A stretch of 64,000 nt of DNA, taken from positions 3,389,501 to 3,453,500 of the forward strand of contig NC_134771.1 in the NCBI RefSeq assembly GCF_050436995.1, in the 5' to 3' direction. Source of the DNA: Anticarsia gemmatalis (taxonomy: Eukaryota; Arthropoda; Insecta; Lepidoptera; Erebidae). Below, piece after piece: positions 45,980-57,432 of this stretch. Each line of letters opens with the position of its first letter. The stretch's first letter is position 1. Both the position numbers and the translations under genes were made by a program. The notes beneath the pieces are model-generated. The model did not search any database and was not told the origin of the DNA. It worked only from the letters and a program-made list of their open reading frames with translations.

Positions 45980-47925
45980 CGATTTTTGTATTTTTTTGAT
46001 TACCTGCCTGTTTTATTTACGACTAAACTAATGATAAAACTATATATACTAACACACAACTAAACTAACCCTTGACATAATAGCGTGATGATACTTGAAA
46101 ACCCTCTGTAATGTAAGACTAAGCCCCAGTTTAATTAGTTTCAGATACCATCTGCTCGATAAGGTAATAACAAAAGAAACAACTCAAAACTCCTCCTGAT
46201 AAACTATCCGATACTTACCCAGAAGTACGATACTCACACATTCAATGTCATATTCAATTTGGTTCGATTATTATCCATCATTCATCTTACGCAAGTTCGT
46301 GAGTGCCTAAAGTAATAGTCCGCAACACCGCAAGTCCTAGGTTAAATTGCTACACGGAACAAATATTCGTTTTTCTAGTTATTATATTTTCTGGGATATG
46401 TTCGCCTTGGTGTCAGCATGGTACACCTCACGGAATAACTAAAACAAGAAGAAGGGGCACTCATAATAATATGACGTATGTGTAGCTGTATATACCCTAG
46501 TACTAACCTAAGAGGTGACACTAAAAGCACGTAGATAGAATTTCAGCGTAAATCACAAAATAATAGTGCAAAATAAGACTCCAATGTCATTGAAATATGA
46601 CTGGTCATTTTAATTTGTAATAGTCGTTTAATCCCATATTTCAGTAGGCGCTAAATGTCAGCGGCTGAGTTTGGCGACAGCCATCTTTAACGAAATAGAA
46701 TGGCATGCCCTTTTCTCTTGTGTTTGATAATCCGTGATAATAACAGACCATAATCAAATAAAAAACTTCACTCACATAAATACGTTTTATTGAAAACCAA
46801 AATACAAAAAGTACAAAAAATAAAATAGTTATTGCATTTGGACAGCTACCTAAGTACATATTCACTTTTTTTTAATTACTGTGATGGGTTTTCTCTTTGC
46901 TTTGCAATTGTCATTGTTACACATTCATACATTATTATTATAATAACGCAATGTGCAAGGATATCTCAAATAGAGGTTATTGACCTCAACAACTTTTTGC
47001 TATGGTACCACAAAAAGCAGAGAAGTCTTATTAAGTAATGTAATAGGGGGCGAGCTTATATTCAAAAGCCAATAATATAAACATACTACCCAAGGAGCAA
47101 TGCTAATATGCTTGCGATCTGTTATAATTATAGGTATTTAACTAGCCAATCTATAAAAAGTATGAAAAAAAAAATTGTATAAAATCGGGGGTTTTTTAAA
47201 TTTTAAATTTATAGATATTGTGTATTAAGTACATTACGCCTGTTTTATCCTAGGCTGTAGGCAGACATGTATAATATACATTAAAATACATTTGCCATTT
47301 ACAATGTAAGTCTCATATAATAGAACTCATATTAACAAGAACATAGTCAAACTACGGGCTACGATAGAGAAATACTCTAATATAATTGTAATTTATAAAG
47401 TTAATTAGCACTTCGCCTGACTCGATGTAAATAAAATAAAGCAGCATAAAACAATCTTAAACATAATATTGCCATAAAAAATATAAAGTAAAAATAATTG
47501 AGCTAGTAAATGCAATATAAAGGAACTGCATAAAAGTATATAAATGGTATATAAACTATAATTAAATTCAGATACATAATTTCCTTTGGTACAGTTACGG
47601 AAGCAGCCATCTTCTTATAGATGCGTCTGAAATATAAACAAAATAACTCATGAACTAATTTAAAAGCAGTTTATATCAAATCAAATCATTTATTGATTTA
47701 GGTCAAATATTGACACTTTTGATAGTCGTTAATTATAGAATCTAACACTAAGGAAAGGAGATATAAGCACTCGGTTTCCACTCGCATGTACGATAAGTTC
47801 AAAACTTACTTTTTATTTTCATTCTAAATAAATAGTCGCGAATATCCAAAAAAATGCAAACCTTACAGACTTTTTACTTTCATTCTACATAAATAGCGCA
47901 TATCCAAAAAAAAAACTGCATGTTT
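45980..47925. other. Non-coding interval
   Basis: AT-rich sequence. 47675-47730 (tcaaatcatttattgattta, ggtcaaatattgacacttt) looks like a dispersed lepidopteran repeat end. No gene is supported, and the short frames at 46303-47038 lack coding features. Confidence 0.35.
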
Positions 47926-48075
47926 GGCGCAGTGGTTAATATGGTCATCTACCCACAATAACCATAGAACCGCGTGTAGTGGGTTCGAATCCCAACCGGG
48001 ACAGATATTTGTGATATGATGACGTATATCTTAAACAGTTCTTGAAAATATGCAATTATAATTTGATATGCTTTC
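47926..48075 (+). repeat. tRNA-derived SINE remnant (family B-like)
   Basis: A head ttggcgcagtggttaatatg and B-box region gtgggttcgaatcccaaccg are followed by ggacagatatttgtgatatg. The spacing between the boxes is enlarged (ccacaataaccatagaac), so this is not a functional tRNA gene. Confidence 0.6.
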
Positions 48076-48656
48076 TGGGCTCTATCAAAGCCAAACGCTT
48101 GGCTACTTTACTTGTAGAAAATAGTTATAAAAAGTATATATAGCACTATTAATACAATAGTGTAGCAACTCAAGATACATTGACATAACTTCAACTAGAC
48201 TTAACACTTTAACCATACCATATTTTTTTCATTTATTATGTAGTATCAAAATAATATGCTCTACCTATTTTATTTTCAAAACATAAAGAGCATTTCGTCT
48301 TTTTGTACCCGTAATAGAGAGTGACCAACAAATTATTCGTTGATTCTGATAAAGGTTGTATTTTGATAACAGCACTGTTGTATTATTAGAGCGATAGGTA
48401 CGTCCCTGCATATGTCTATAAACAGCTGAACATATATATTAACAAAAAAACACAAATAAACAAAGAATCATGCAACAAACAAACACAGCTTACCTTTACA
48501 CCGACACCAAGTTACCACAACACTCACAACACAGGTGCTATTTGTACATAGAAAAAATATTGACTTAAAACTTAGAACACATATCGAATAATATATAAAG
48601 TAAATTATCAATCATTAATTTCAAGTCCTATGACGAAAATATCCTATTTTTTTAAA

Positions 48657-48765
48657 AAGACAACCTCCAGAATTTGGTTTCCTTTTGTGTCGTGCGGGAC
48701 TTTTACAAACTTACAACCAGACCCGAAAAAAATATTTGTGGATCGCACAAATAATAGTCAAATTA
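48657..48765 (-). repeat. SINE family B fragment, minus strand
   Basis: Plus strand: cgggacttttacaaacttac, then accagacccgaaaa and atttgtggatcgcacaaata. This is the reverse of the family B body. Confidence 0.65.
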
Positions 48766-49244
48766 TTCCAATAATTTGTGAGGCCTAGATTATATGTAAA
48801 ACTACAGTTTTAGTAGGTAATTACTTTTCGAGTCTTTAAATATACGAGATAACTGGACGAAAAACGAAAATAAATATTATACAAGAAAACGCCATTTTTA
48901 ATACAACAGCGTAACATAATGCGATTGCAATGAATAAACTTAAGTTAAACGTATGTTTTGGCGGATTGTGATACGAAAATTTAGACCCCTGTTTAATATT
49001 ATTTTATTTCAATATTTTCCACATTCCGTATCTTTTTGGATAAAATTAAATATGATAATTTAAGGGAATAAAAATAAAACATTACATTGGAAATACACAT
49101 TTATTAAACCTCAGGATATACACATAAGTACGTTGATACATTACGTAGTTATTACATATATACTAGCACAGATCAACAAGGTACAAAACTTTTGTACAAA
49201 CTACATATTTAACAACAATTATTATTCATTACTTTAGCATAAGG
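48766..49244. other. Non-coding interval
   Basis: No gene seen. Plus-strand TTTATT at 49101-49106 reads AATAAA on the minus strand and could be a poly(A) signal for the minus-strand gene at the right edge, but no terminal coding exon was found. Confidence 0.3.
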
Positions 49245-49656
49245 ACACACTAAAATCGCCGACCCGCCGACGTTTTGTGTCGCCGACCCGCCGACATGTT
49301 GTGGCGCCGACTCGCCGACAAATGTCGCCAATCGTCGCTTAGGTAACAATACCGCGCAAGTCAAATTTGACATGTTTCCAGGAGAGATAAAAAACTGATT
49401 ATTATCTTTGAAATAAGACTGGACAATTTAAAAAAAAATCTAACATCATTCGTTGCGTGCTGACAAAATCTATCCAATGAAGTATAAAACGTCATATGAC
49501 CAATTTTCGACTTACGCGGTATTGTTACCTAAGCGACGCAATGTCAGTGACTGTTTATTAAATAGAATCATGCTGGCGATTTAAAATTGCCTTTGAAATA
49601 AATCCACCAACATCAAGTCGCCGACAAATGTCGGCGGATCGGCGACTTTAGTGTGT
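49245..49656. mobile_element. MITE with acacactaaartcgccgay ends, about 412 bp
   Basis: The ends acacactaaaatcgccgacc and its inverted counterpart (ggcgactttagtgtgt) are followed inside by tandem gccgacccgccgac pieces. A second inner inverted pair (cgcttaggtaacaataccgc and gcggtattgttacctaagcg) lies at 49336 and 49515. No coding capacity. Confidence 0.8.
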
Positions 49657-50751
49657 TTTTACGTAACGTTACATTATTATATCATATTTTAAGCTTATGA
49701 CGTTGCTGCTATCAAAATACATCGAGTACAGAGGTTTTACAAAATTTGCAACAAATTGCATCTGCTAATTCAATTTTTATGTTATGAATAATGCTTCTAT
49801 TTAAAAGGAACAAAAATAAAACATTAAACGAAACGACCTGTGTGTCAATAATAAGTTTAAACAAGTTGTGACGCTTATAAAACAAAATGAAATTGAATTA
49901 TTTCATAACTATAAAAGTTTAATCCAATTTTATAGCTTATTTTGACAATGAAAGCTATCAAACTGTTTAAAACTTTCTTTTGACATATTTCTAAGCGTAA
50001 AAAAACATCTACGTGCGCCATTTTTTAAAGAAGCAACGTCACTTTTGGCGGGACAGACACATTTGATATTGATTTACTATCTTACTAATTAACGCGTAAG
50101 CTATGATTAGTTATACAGTAACATACGTCCGCCTCATATGCACAAAGTCCTTTCATTACTTTTTCAATTAGCCTGTGACCACGGCGAGTGCAACCTGCGC
50201 CGAAACGTCAGGCATTTTAAGGTAAAATGCGTGTTCAGTTTCATTCCCGTATCCTATTATATTTATTAAACATGGAACGCGAAAGTTAAATAGTGTTTTG
50301 TCACTTACACTCATATAAAGTTCCGAAATTGATTATAGGTAAGTAACTACAGAAATTATTGTATTTTTTATATTTTTTCTTTTAACTTGCCTTATATATA
50401 AATAAATTAATAAATTAGTGACAAACAATGTATAACTAACCAAAGCTTAAACGACGTTTATTTGTAAGATAGTTTATTTATAAAAATCTTTACACTAGTT
50501 TGCTGTTTCAAACCGTATATAAAGGAGTAACAAAAGCTAGGTATATATTTATTTAAATCTATATTCATGATTACATTCGGTGGAGTCTTAAAAAGGAATA
50601 AAAGAAAATAAAAATAAAATATAATCTGATGTCTTTAATAACTTAATTAAAAAGAGATTCTTTACTGGTAAAAAAAACAGATTAATATTGACTGAAATTT
50701 ACAGGTAATATTTAAAAATTACGTGTTTCCAACAATAACTGATACGTATTT
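49657..50751. other. Non-coding interval with a retroposon-like scrap
   Basis: 50165-50275 (acctgcgccgaaacgtcagg, cattttaaggtaaaatgcgt) recurs at 59485-59545 in a diverged form, and probably comes from a dispersed retroposon. The rest is AT-rich and without genes. Confidence 0.35.
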
Positions 50752-50945
50752 TTTTGTGGGTTAAGCAACCCTTGGCGCGGTCAATCTATAGATGGGCGAT
50801 CGCATAGTGGTATTTGAACTGAGCGTCTCCGTGAATTGAATTGTCGGTCCCGGTTGTTGTCTACTAAGATAATAGTCGTTAAGCCATATCATGTTTCAGG
50901 CGGCTTGAACAACTTTGACACTAGGTTGACCACTAACCATACGAC
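50752..50945 (+). repeat. SINE-like family C
   Basis: gggttaagcaacccttggcg, then cggtcaatctatagatgggc and the shared tail ggttgaccactaaccatacg. Confidence 0.7.
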
Positions 50946-51374
50946 ACAATAGAATAGAATATGTATATTATTATATTTTATCGTTTACAAGACCCACATT
51001 TAGCTACAAACATCTAAATGCCACGATTATACAATTTATATTAATTTTGTACTACACAGTTATAAATTTATTTAAGTACATTTTCCGAACGATAAAAAAA
51101 AGCCAAAGAGAATTCGCTAAAAGTATAAAATGCATGAATAGTTTATGAAAACTTAATTTAGTTATAGGAAGGGTAAAGCGTAAATAATAATTTAATGAAA
51201 AGATTGACCTACTTAATAATTAAAAGATATTAATTTTAATATCAAATATATTCGAATTATAACTGATTTGTAAAGCAATTTTTTATTAGGAAAAGTAAAT
51301 TTATATCAGCCCCAACGCAAACCAGTGGATGCACAGCGTAAATATGGAGAAATAATAATATATCAATCAATATA
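50946..51374. other. Non-coding interval
   Basis: AT-rich sequence. No gene or repeat recognised. Confidence 0.4.
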
Positions 51375-51586
51375 TTATGTCGGGGAAAAAGTCTTTTCGC
51401 ATTATAGTATTTATGAACTTGTAATAAAATCTTTTCTCTACACAGAAAAGCTCGATATTTGGGTACCTCACGAGCTCACTGAAAGAAACCTAATGAACCG
51501 TGTACTCATTTGTGATTCTTGAAGCCAAAGAGATTTTATTACAAGTTCATACATACTATAATGCGAAGACTTTTTCCCCGACCTAA
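51375..51586 (+). mobile_element. Mariner-derived MITE, TA target site
   Basis: The inverted ends ttatgtcggggaaaaagtct and actttttccccgacctaa are bordered by TA. The core encodes a transposase remnant containing VPHELTERN and LICDS. Much of the 65-residue open frame at 51325 is this remnant. Confidence 0.85.
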
Positions 51587-51758
51587 TATATAAACTCTTC
51601 CGTTACTGACTGACTGATGGACAACGCACAGCCGAAACTACTGAGCGTTGAAACTTGAAATCTGGGTTGAAGATTTCTTAGTGCTTCTCTACACTTAGAG
51701 AATAAAAAATTGAGGAATTTCACATTTTTCTTGGGAAATTTCCAAAAATCCTCTGTAG
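51587..51758 (+). mobile_element. Helitron-like repeat fragment
   Basis: actcttccgttactgactga, then gatggacaacgcacagccga and aactactgagcgttg resemble the inverse of sequence at 17810-17880. Confidence 0.45.
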
Positions 51759-51874
51759 CCACCGGTTTCTGAGTACATTGAGCGGCAGTTTATGTATTCA
51801 AATGCGTTTTTTTATATGAATTTAAACGCTATTGAATAGATAAACTACCGCTAAATGTACTCAGAAACCGGGGG
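51759..51874. mobile_element. Palindromic MITE family 1
   Basis: Inverted arms ccaccggtttctgagtacat and its mirror ending gaaaccggggg. It interrupts the preceding repeat, whose aaatcctct/aggattt flanks face each other across it. Confidence 0.8.
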
Positions 51875-52692
51875 TAAAAGAGGATTTTTGGAAATTCCTC
51901 TTGATTTATTTTTCTAAGCATCTTCGCCGCACCTCTTCTGGTTTGCATTTGGCAATAAAAAGGCAATTTTTTTATTACAATAATTCAAATGTTGTTATAT
52001 TTGAGCAATTTGATCTCCGTTATATTTCTACACGCTCTTCGTAATATAAAAATCAGATCTAATATAATCAGTCTAGTGATAACTAAATAATAGACGGTGA
52101 ATTGAGAAAAAAATAACATAAAAAAATGGCGGCTTTTGAAATTCATAGATAGCTCACTATTTATAAAACATAATTTATATTTAAGCGGTTAAACGCTTAC
52201 GGATTAAGCGGATAATTAGCGCGTTAGAATAGCTTTCGCTTAAGTGATGTACAAAACGTAGGATCCATGAAACGCTTTTTTATATTCGCTCGAGCGCTTA
52301 TTATCCGCCACATTTATAAGCGTTATAATTTAATAATGTCTCTGCAGTTGGTTAATTGATAATTTTGTCATATAAATAGTGATAAAAATAACAATATTTA
52401 TATTTACTTAAATGTAAAACTTATATTACTAAAATAATATCTTAGAATAAAGGCAAGAGAATATAGTTGCCTTAAATAATATATATAGAAATACTGATTT
52501 GGAAATAATAATAAAAACTTATGCAATAAAATGATTTTGCACCTTCATGTTTCAAATTAATTGTTTACTCTATGTTTAATCTTAATTAAACAATAATTAA
52601 GATATCTATTATTGTACCAAAAGATTTAATAAATGAGTGAAATAATTTTTTTTGATTTCCTCAATTAATTTACGCAATATAAGTATATTATA
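51875..52692. other. Non-coding interval
   Basis: No gene seen. 52180-52320 contains loosely inverted pieces (ggttaaacgcttacggatta and gctcgagcgcttattatccg) that could be a degenerate hairpin element. Confidence 0.35.
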
Positions 52693-52990
52693 GTGATAGC
52701 CGAGTGGTATAAGTTGACACCTCCCACCCAAGTGGTCGCAGGTTCGAACCCGAGCAACACACCAATGACTTTTCGAAGTTACGTGTGTATTAGAAATAAT
52801 TATCACATGCTCCAACGGTGAAGGAAAACATCGTGAGGAAACCTTGCATGCCTAAAATTTGTTTAATACATTTATTGAGGGCATGCTAAGTCCCCAACCC
52901 GCACTTGGCCAGCGTGGTGGACTCAAGGCCTAACCCCTCCCTCATTACGGGAGGAGACCCTTGCCCAGCAGTGGGACATTAATGGGTTAA
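52693..52990 (+). repeat. SINE family A, essentially full length
   Basis: The head is gtgatagccgagtggtataa, the B-box region is gcaggttcgaacccg, and the body includes aacggtgaaggaaaacatcg. The tail is cagcagtgggacattaatgg followed by an ATT microsatellite, as expected for a SINE 3' end. This is the best copy in the window. Confidence 0.85.
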
Positions 52991-53020
52991 ATTTATTATT
53001 ATTATTATTATAGGGATGAT
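52991..53020 (+). repeat. (ATT)n microsatellite at the SINE 3' end
   Basis: ttattattattattatta directly follows the family A tail. Confidence 0.75.
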
Positions 53021-53257
53021 GACAGAAAAATTAAAATATATTTCTAATGGCTGCTTTCAAAACTTCTGGTTAATTAGATTATCGGTCAGTTTAAAATATA
53101 GAATATGGACAGATATTGCTGTTACTTTATCCATCGAATATGTTATTCAACAATTATCAGTATATAATATATAATATAAATAAACTTATTTTCACGAAAC
53201 GAATTAAAAAATATTGTCGAACAATTTTCGTGTCTAAAAGTTGTTTAAAGCATTTTA

Positions 53258-53335
53258 TGAGGGCATGCAAAGTCCCTACACGAAGCAGCTCCTCTCTCGA
53301 TTTGGGAGGAGACCCTTGCCCAGCAGTAGGACTAA
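53258..53335 (+). repeat. SINE family A tail fragment
   Basis: gagggcatgcaaagtcccta through gagacccttgcccagcagta, cut at gactaa by a palindromic MITE. Confidence 0.75.
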
Positions 53336-53452
53336 CCCCCGGTTTCTGAGGTACATTTAGCGGTAGTTTATCTATTCAATAGCGTTTTTTATATGAGTTT
53401 AAACGCTATTGAATAGATAAACTACCGCTAAATGTACCTCAGAAACCGGGGG
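53336..53452. mobile_element. Palindromic MITE family 1, intact, inserted in a SINE tail
   Basis: Nearly perfect arms from cccccggtttctgaggtaca to its mirror image, flanked by TAA on each side. This is the cleanest copy in the window. Confidence 0.9.
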
Positions 53453-54657
53453 TAAATGAGTGAAATAGAACAGACGGTAATGAGTCGTTATCCCTATTTT
53501 TGATATATTTGGGTGTCAATAATAAATATCTTAATTGTAAATAAAATGGCAGTGAATAGACTTAATTCTAATTAATATTATATTGAGTAATATATTTTTA
53601 TTGATAGTAATAGTTATATTTACGATGGCAACACTTTTCATATAAAAGTTTGGCTGTATTATTTTTTAATTGCAAATTGATATTGACAACTGGAGATCAA
53701 AATGAAATTGATAAATTAATAGTATTTTTGAAAAATAACTATACTTTTTATTTTATTTATTATGGACTTTTGCCATTAATATAAATCGTATGTTATTTAA
53801 GGTTTTAATGACAAGTCGATGACACACCAAAAATAACATTTCTTCTAGAAATTGATGTTAAAAATTCTAAACATATATTTATGGCCCGTTAGACTACTTC
53901 TCAAAAAGTAATCAGATAGCTTAAACAGGAGAAATTTCGTCATTTTTTTCCATACATTTGCTGTCATATAAAATTTATCCATCGATTATGTTATTTATCA
54001 GACTATCGGTCGGTTTATCTGAAACTTTTCCATCTAGCATCCAGTTGTGAAACTGGTCCTTAAAATACTTTATTAAGTTTCAATTAGTATATAAGAAGTT
54101 TCTGACAAAAGTTTGTGTGTTTGATCTCCAATGTTGTCATAGTGATGTTGAAAGCACCGAATTATATAAAACACAGTTGTTCGTTGGCGATTACAAAAAG
54201 CTTCAACAGTACTATAAATAGCTGGGGTATACGTTACTTGTGTTTATTGCAATATAATTATAGGAAAATATAAAAGTTATTTGTTACAAAAAAAATACGT
54301 GTAAGTATATAAAATGTTTTTCATACATTATGCGATGCACTTTGACCTTTGTCTGTCTGTCTGTGTGTCTGTCTTTCTGTGACATCATAGCTCCCGAACG
54401 GATGCAGTGATTTCAATTTAGTGTTTTTTTTATTAAAAGTGACTATGTGCGCGCGTTCTTAGACATATTTGATTAAAAATTAGTTGAGCCGTTTAAAAGT
54501 TGCAGGGGGTGAAAGTGTTGAGATTAAATTGTCTGCAAATTACTCAGATGGGATCTCAAATAGCTTCGTATGATGAGAAAGTTAGTGGTGGGAAATTAGA
54601 ATAGCAACCAATAAAAAGTATGAATTTTTTTTTTTATTAAATTGGGTTTTTTTTTAT
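53453..54657. other. Non-coding interval
   Basis: AT-rich sequence. 54350-54380 is a gtctgtctgtctgtgtgtct run followed by catagctcccgaacggatgc, which looks like a dispersed repeat. No gene seen. Confidence 0.35.
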
Positions 54658-54855
54658 TTATTTATAGTTATTATATACTTTCCTATAATGATATTGCAAC
54701 AAACAATCAAAGAGCTGCACTAACATGGCTCGTCTTGATGCACGTCCGAATGTACTTCGTAACTCGATATCGTTATCCTCGAAGTTTCCGACCGTAAATG
54801 TGTTACTTCCACCTGCATATGGAAAATATTTGTCAGTTTGTGTTTCAGTGTCCAT
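54658..54855 (-). CDS. Uncertain 65-residue open frame
   Basis: The minus strand reads MDTETQTDKYFPYAGGSNTF and continues to KVYNNYK. Its varied, charged composition differs from the AT-driven frames around it. No domain is recognised. It may be a small gene, a retro-copy fragment or chance. An AG/GT pair inside (ATGCAG|GTGG) is not needed to keep it open. Confidence 0.2.
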   Translation of the reverse strand: MDTETQTDKYFPYAGGSNTFTVGNFEDNDIELRSTFGRASRRAMLVQLFDCLLQYHYRKVYNNYK

Positions 54856-54915
54856 TTTATATATTAATTTAATATGGCCTTAAGGCCTGACCTCTCCTTC
54901 AACTTAAGTCTAAAA

Positions 54916-55095
54916 ACCAGTCTTACCGAAGAGTATTTTGTTATAACTGGGTTATGGAGGTCCGATAGATAGTCGCTATATGTAAAATACTGGTATTTAG
55001 CTGCATCCGGTGAGACTGGAAGCCGACTACAACATAGTTGGAAGAAAGGCTAGGCTGAACTAGACCCTTACCCACCAGTGGGGCAGTAATGGGAA
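54916..55095 (+). repeat. Family D repeat joined to a SINE family A tail
   Basis: ccagtcttaccgaagagtat through gaagccgactacaacatagt is family D. It is followed by accagtggggcagtaatggg, a diverged family A tail. 55180-55220 carries another tRNA-like scrap (caggttcgaatcc). Confidence 0.6.
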
Positions 55096-55220
55096 AAAAA
55101 TAGTCCAACAACTTAATAGCGTCTTGCATGCTATGTGCGTAACGGAGTTATACTAAACATAGAATTTAATCACTCAAAGTCTTGACTGCCTTTGTGGCTC
55201 GGTCTCAGGTTCGAATCCTT

Positions 55221-56243
55221 GATCAAGCCTAAAAGCTTGTTTTAAATTTGGAAGAGAGATTGCTCGGAATTAGGATGTTGAGGTCTTAGACCTCCAACTA
55301 CTAAGTTGTTGGACTATAGTATAAATAAGAGCCAGAAAATTTGTGACGTTTGTAGTTTGGGCAGATAAGAAATAAGTATAGGCAGGCAAAGAAAATTATG
55401 CCTTGATTAAATTCTTATAAAATATACGACTAATAAATTTATGTTTCACTGTTATATAAATTAGGGCTGTATGTCTATTTTTCTTAAATTAATTGCTTAA
55501 TTACTAGAAAAACACAAGATTAAATTTGTTTAAAATTTCTTGTGTTACCAACCACCATTATATTTCAATTTTAATTTTAAAATTAAAGGGTTTATCTACA
55601 GGAGCTAATTCCATATTATTTTATACTCAATTCTTCTATATTACTTACTAAATATCTAATTGTTATTCGTTAAATTCTAAATTAATTAAATATACCCTTA
55701 TTAGTAATTGTAGAGAAATTATAGCAAATCTTTTCAATCATGTCAGACTACTAGTTCAAAATCAAATTGATTTGACTATAACAACCCAGAAATTTTAAAA
55801 CACATGTAATTTGCGTCAGGACCTTATTTTACAAAATTTTTATGTTTTTTTTTAACATGACCTCATAGCAGTCTACCATACGGAGTAGGCAGAATTATAT
55901 GATATACGTAACTGTCCGAAAAACATACATTTTTAATTAAGTTTCAAAGACTTTGCTATAATTTCTCCACACGTCTTAAATTACTTATATAAATAAAAGT
56001 AAAATAAATGCTTACCTTCCAAGCACAGTCCCGATATCAAACTAATTGGATATCCGCTTTAAGCCAGCCAGAGGTAAGCTCGAAGCGTATTTCTACTTAG
56101 TAGATATTTTTCATATGGTAACTCTAATAAAAAAGTTGCAGGCAAACTAACGGCCACTATCGTCACCAAAGTTTGTATGATTTTGTAAGAATGAATTTTC
56201 ATGCAATATTATAATATGTTAGTTGTATTTTCTATTGTTTAAG
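55221..56243. other. Non-coding interval
   Basis: AT-rich sequence. No gene or complete repeat seen. Confidence 0.4.
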
Positions 56244-56358
56244 CCCCGGTTTCTGGGGTCATTTAGCGGTAGTTTATCTCTTCAATTTCGTTTTTTTTAT
56301 ATGAGCTTACGCTATTGAATAGATAAACTACCGCTAAATGTAGCTGAGAAACCGGGGG
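56244..56358. mobile_element. Palindromic MITE family 1
   Basis: Arms ccccggtttctggggtcatt and its mirror ending gaaaccggggg. A few substitutions show that it is older than the 53336 copy. Confidence 0.8.
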
Positions 56359-56433
56359 TTAGTCCTACTTTATTTTTGAGTGATGCACTTATTAAAGTTT
56401 CTCCGTGTTTCGAAAGGCACGTTAAATAGTTGT

Positions 56434-56592
56434 TATTTTCAAAGATCTTTGACAGTCGTTAACAGTAGTCAGACGCTTGAAAGTCTGACAACCAGTCTTA
56501 CCGATGGGTATCGTGTTATAACCTAGGAAACTGGGTTGTGGAGGTCCGATAGACAGTCGTGCCATGTAAAAGACTATTGTTCAGTTGCATTC
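56434..56592 (+). repeat. Dispersed repeat family D
   Basis: aaagatctttgacagtcgtt, then gaaagtctgacaaccagtct and ggttgtggaggtccgataga. Confidence 0.65.
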
Positions 56593-57040
56593 GGTAAGTT
56601 TAGTCCGAGAATTTAGGTAGTAGAGAGGCCAGCATGTATGATTTATTTGTGTTAATCATAATCAATAATTCTATGTATTTTAAATAATCAAGTAGTTGTA
56701 TCAGGAATACCACTGTCAGCTGCTTAGGTTTATAGTAGTTCTAAATTACGTATACATTCTTCAATCGTGAATCTTGCACCCAAGGCTCTCTACCAAGTTG
56801 TAGGACTACAGTAAGACAGTTAACGCGAACGATAAAAATACGCTCGTCGAAAAAACTAAGCGGGGCAACAAAAAATGTATTTAAAATAACTAATTTGTTC
56901 TCAAATGTTTATTCTACATGTCGGTCGTTTTAAATAGTTAACAACAACAAAATATACATTATTGATATAATAGTAACAACGACGAAACGTAACAGTTTTT
57001 ACACACCAGACTAACGTCTTTGTAAGGGTGACCTGTATCA

Positions 57041-57432
57041 ACGTATGTCAGTTGACAACTGTACTAATTGATGGCCACTATTCAGTAAATTGTTGAACAT
57101 AACGTGTTCTTAGCTTATACACACACACTCTATCGCGCATGAAACAACAATCGCGCGTAAGGGGAAATGAAAGACCACGCGCCGCGCTCATCTGTCCGCG
57201 CCCGCAAAGAAAATCGCTCTCGAAGAGCGCGCTGCTTTCCCGCGCGTAATCCTGTACGCTCCTAAGAACGTGCGATAGAGTATGTGTGTAAAGCTGGCTA
57301 ACTAGTGTACATCAAATTGATGATGACTATTCAGTACATTGCTGCTTTGATGTGACGTGTTAATCGCTGTTATCTAAGAGAGAAAACAATGTACAGCATA
57401 GTGGCTTGCCAATAGTTGTCAACTGATACGTA
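57041..57432. mobile_element. Nested inverted-repeat elements
   Basis: The outer inverted ends are acgtatgtcagttgacaact (57041) and agttgtcaactgatacgt (57414). Inside, a second element at 57112-57295 has ends agcttatacacacacactct and its mirror (agagtatgtgtgtaaagct) with an unusually GC-rich core. The two outer halves also share a direct repeat (attgatg...actattcagta at 57067 and 57323). Confidence 0.7.
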
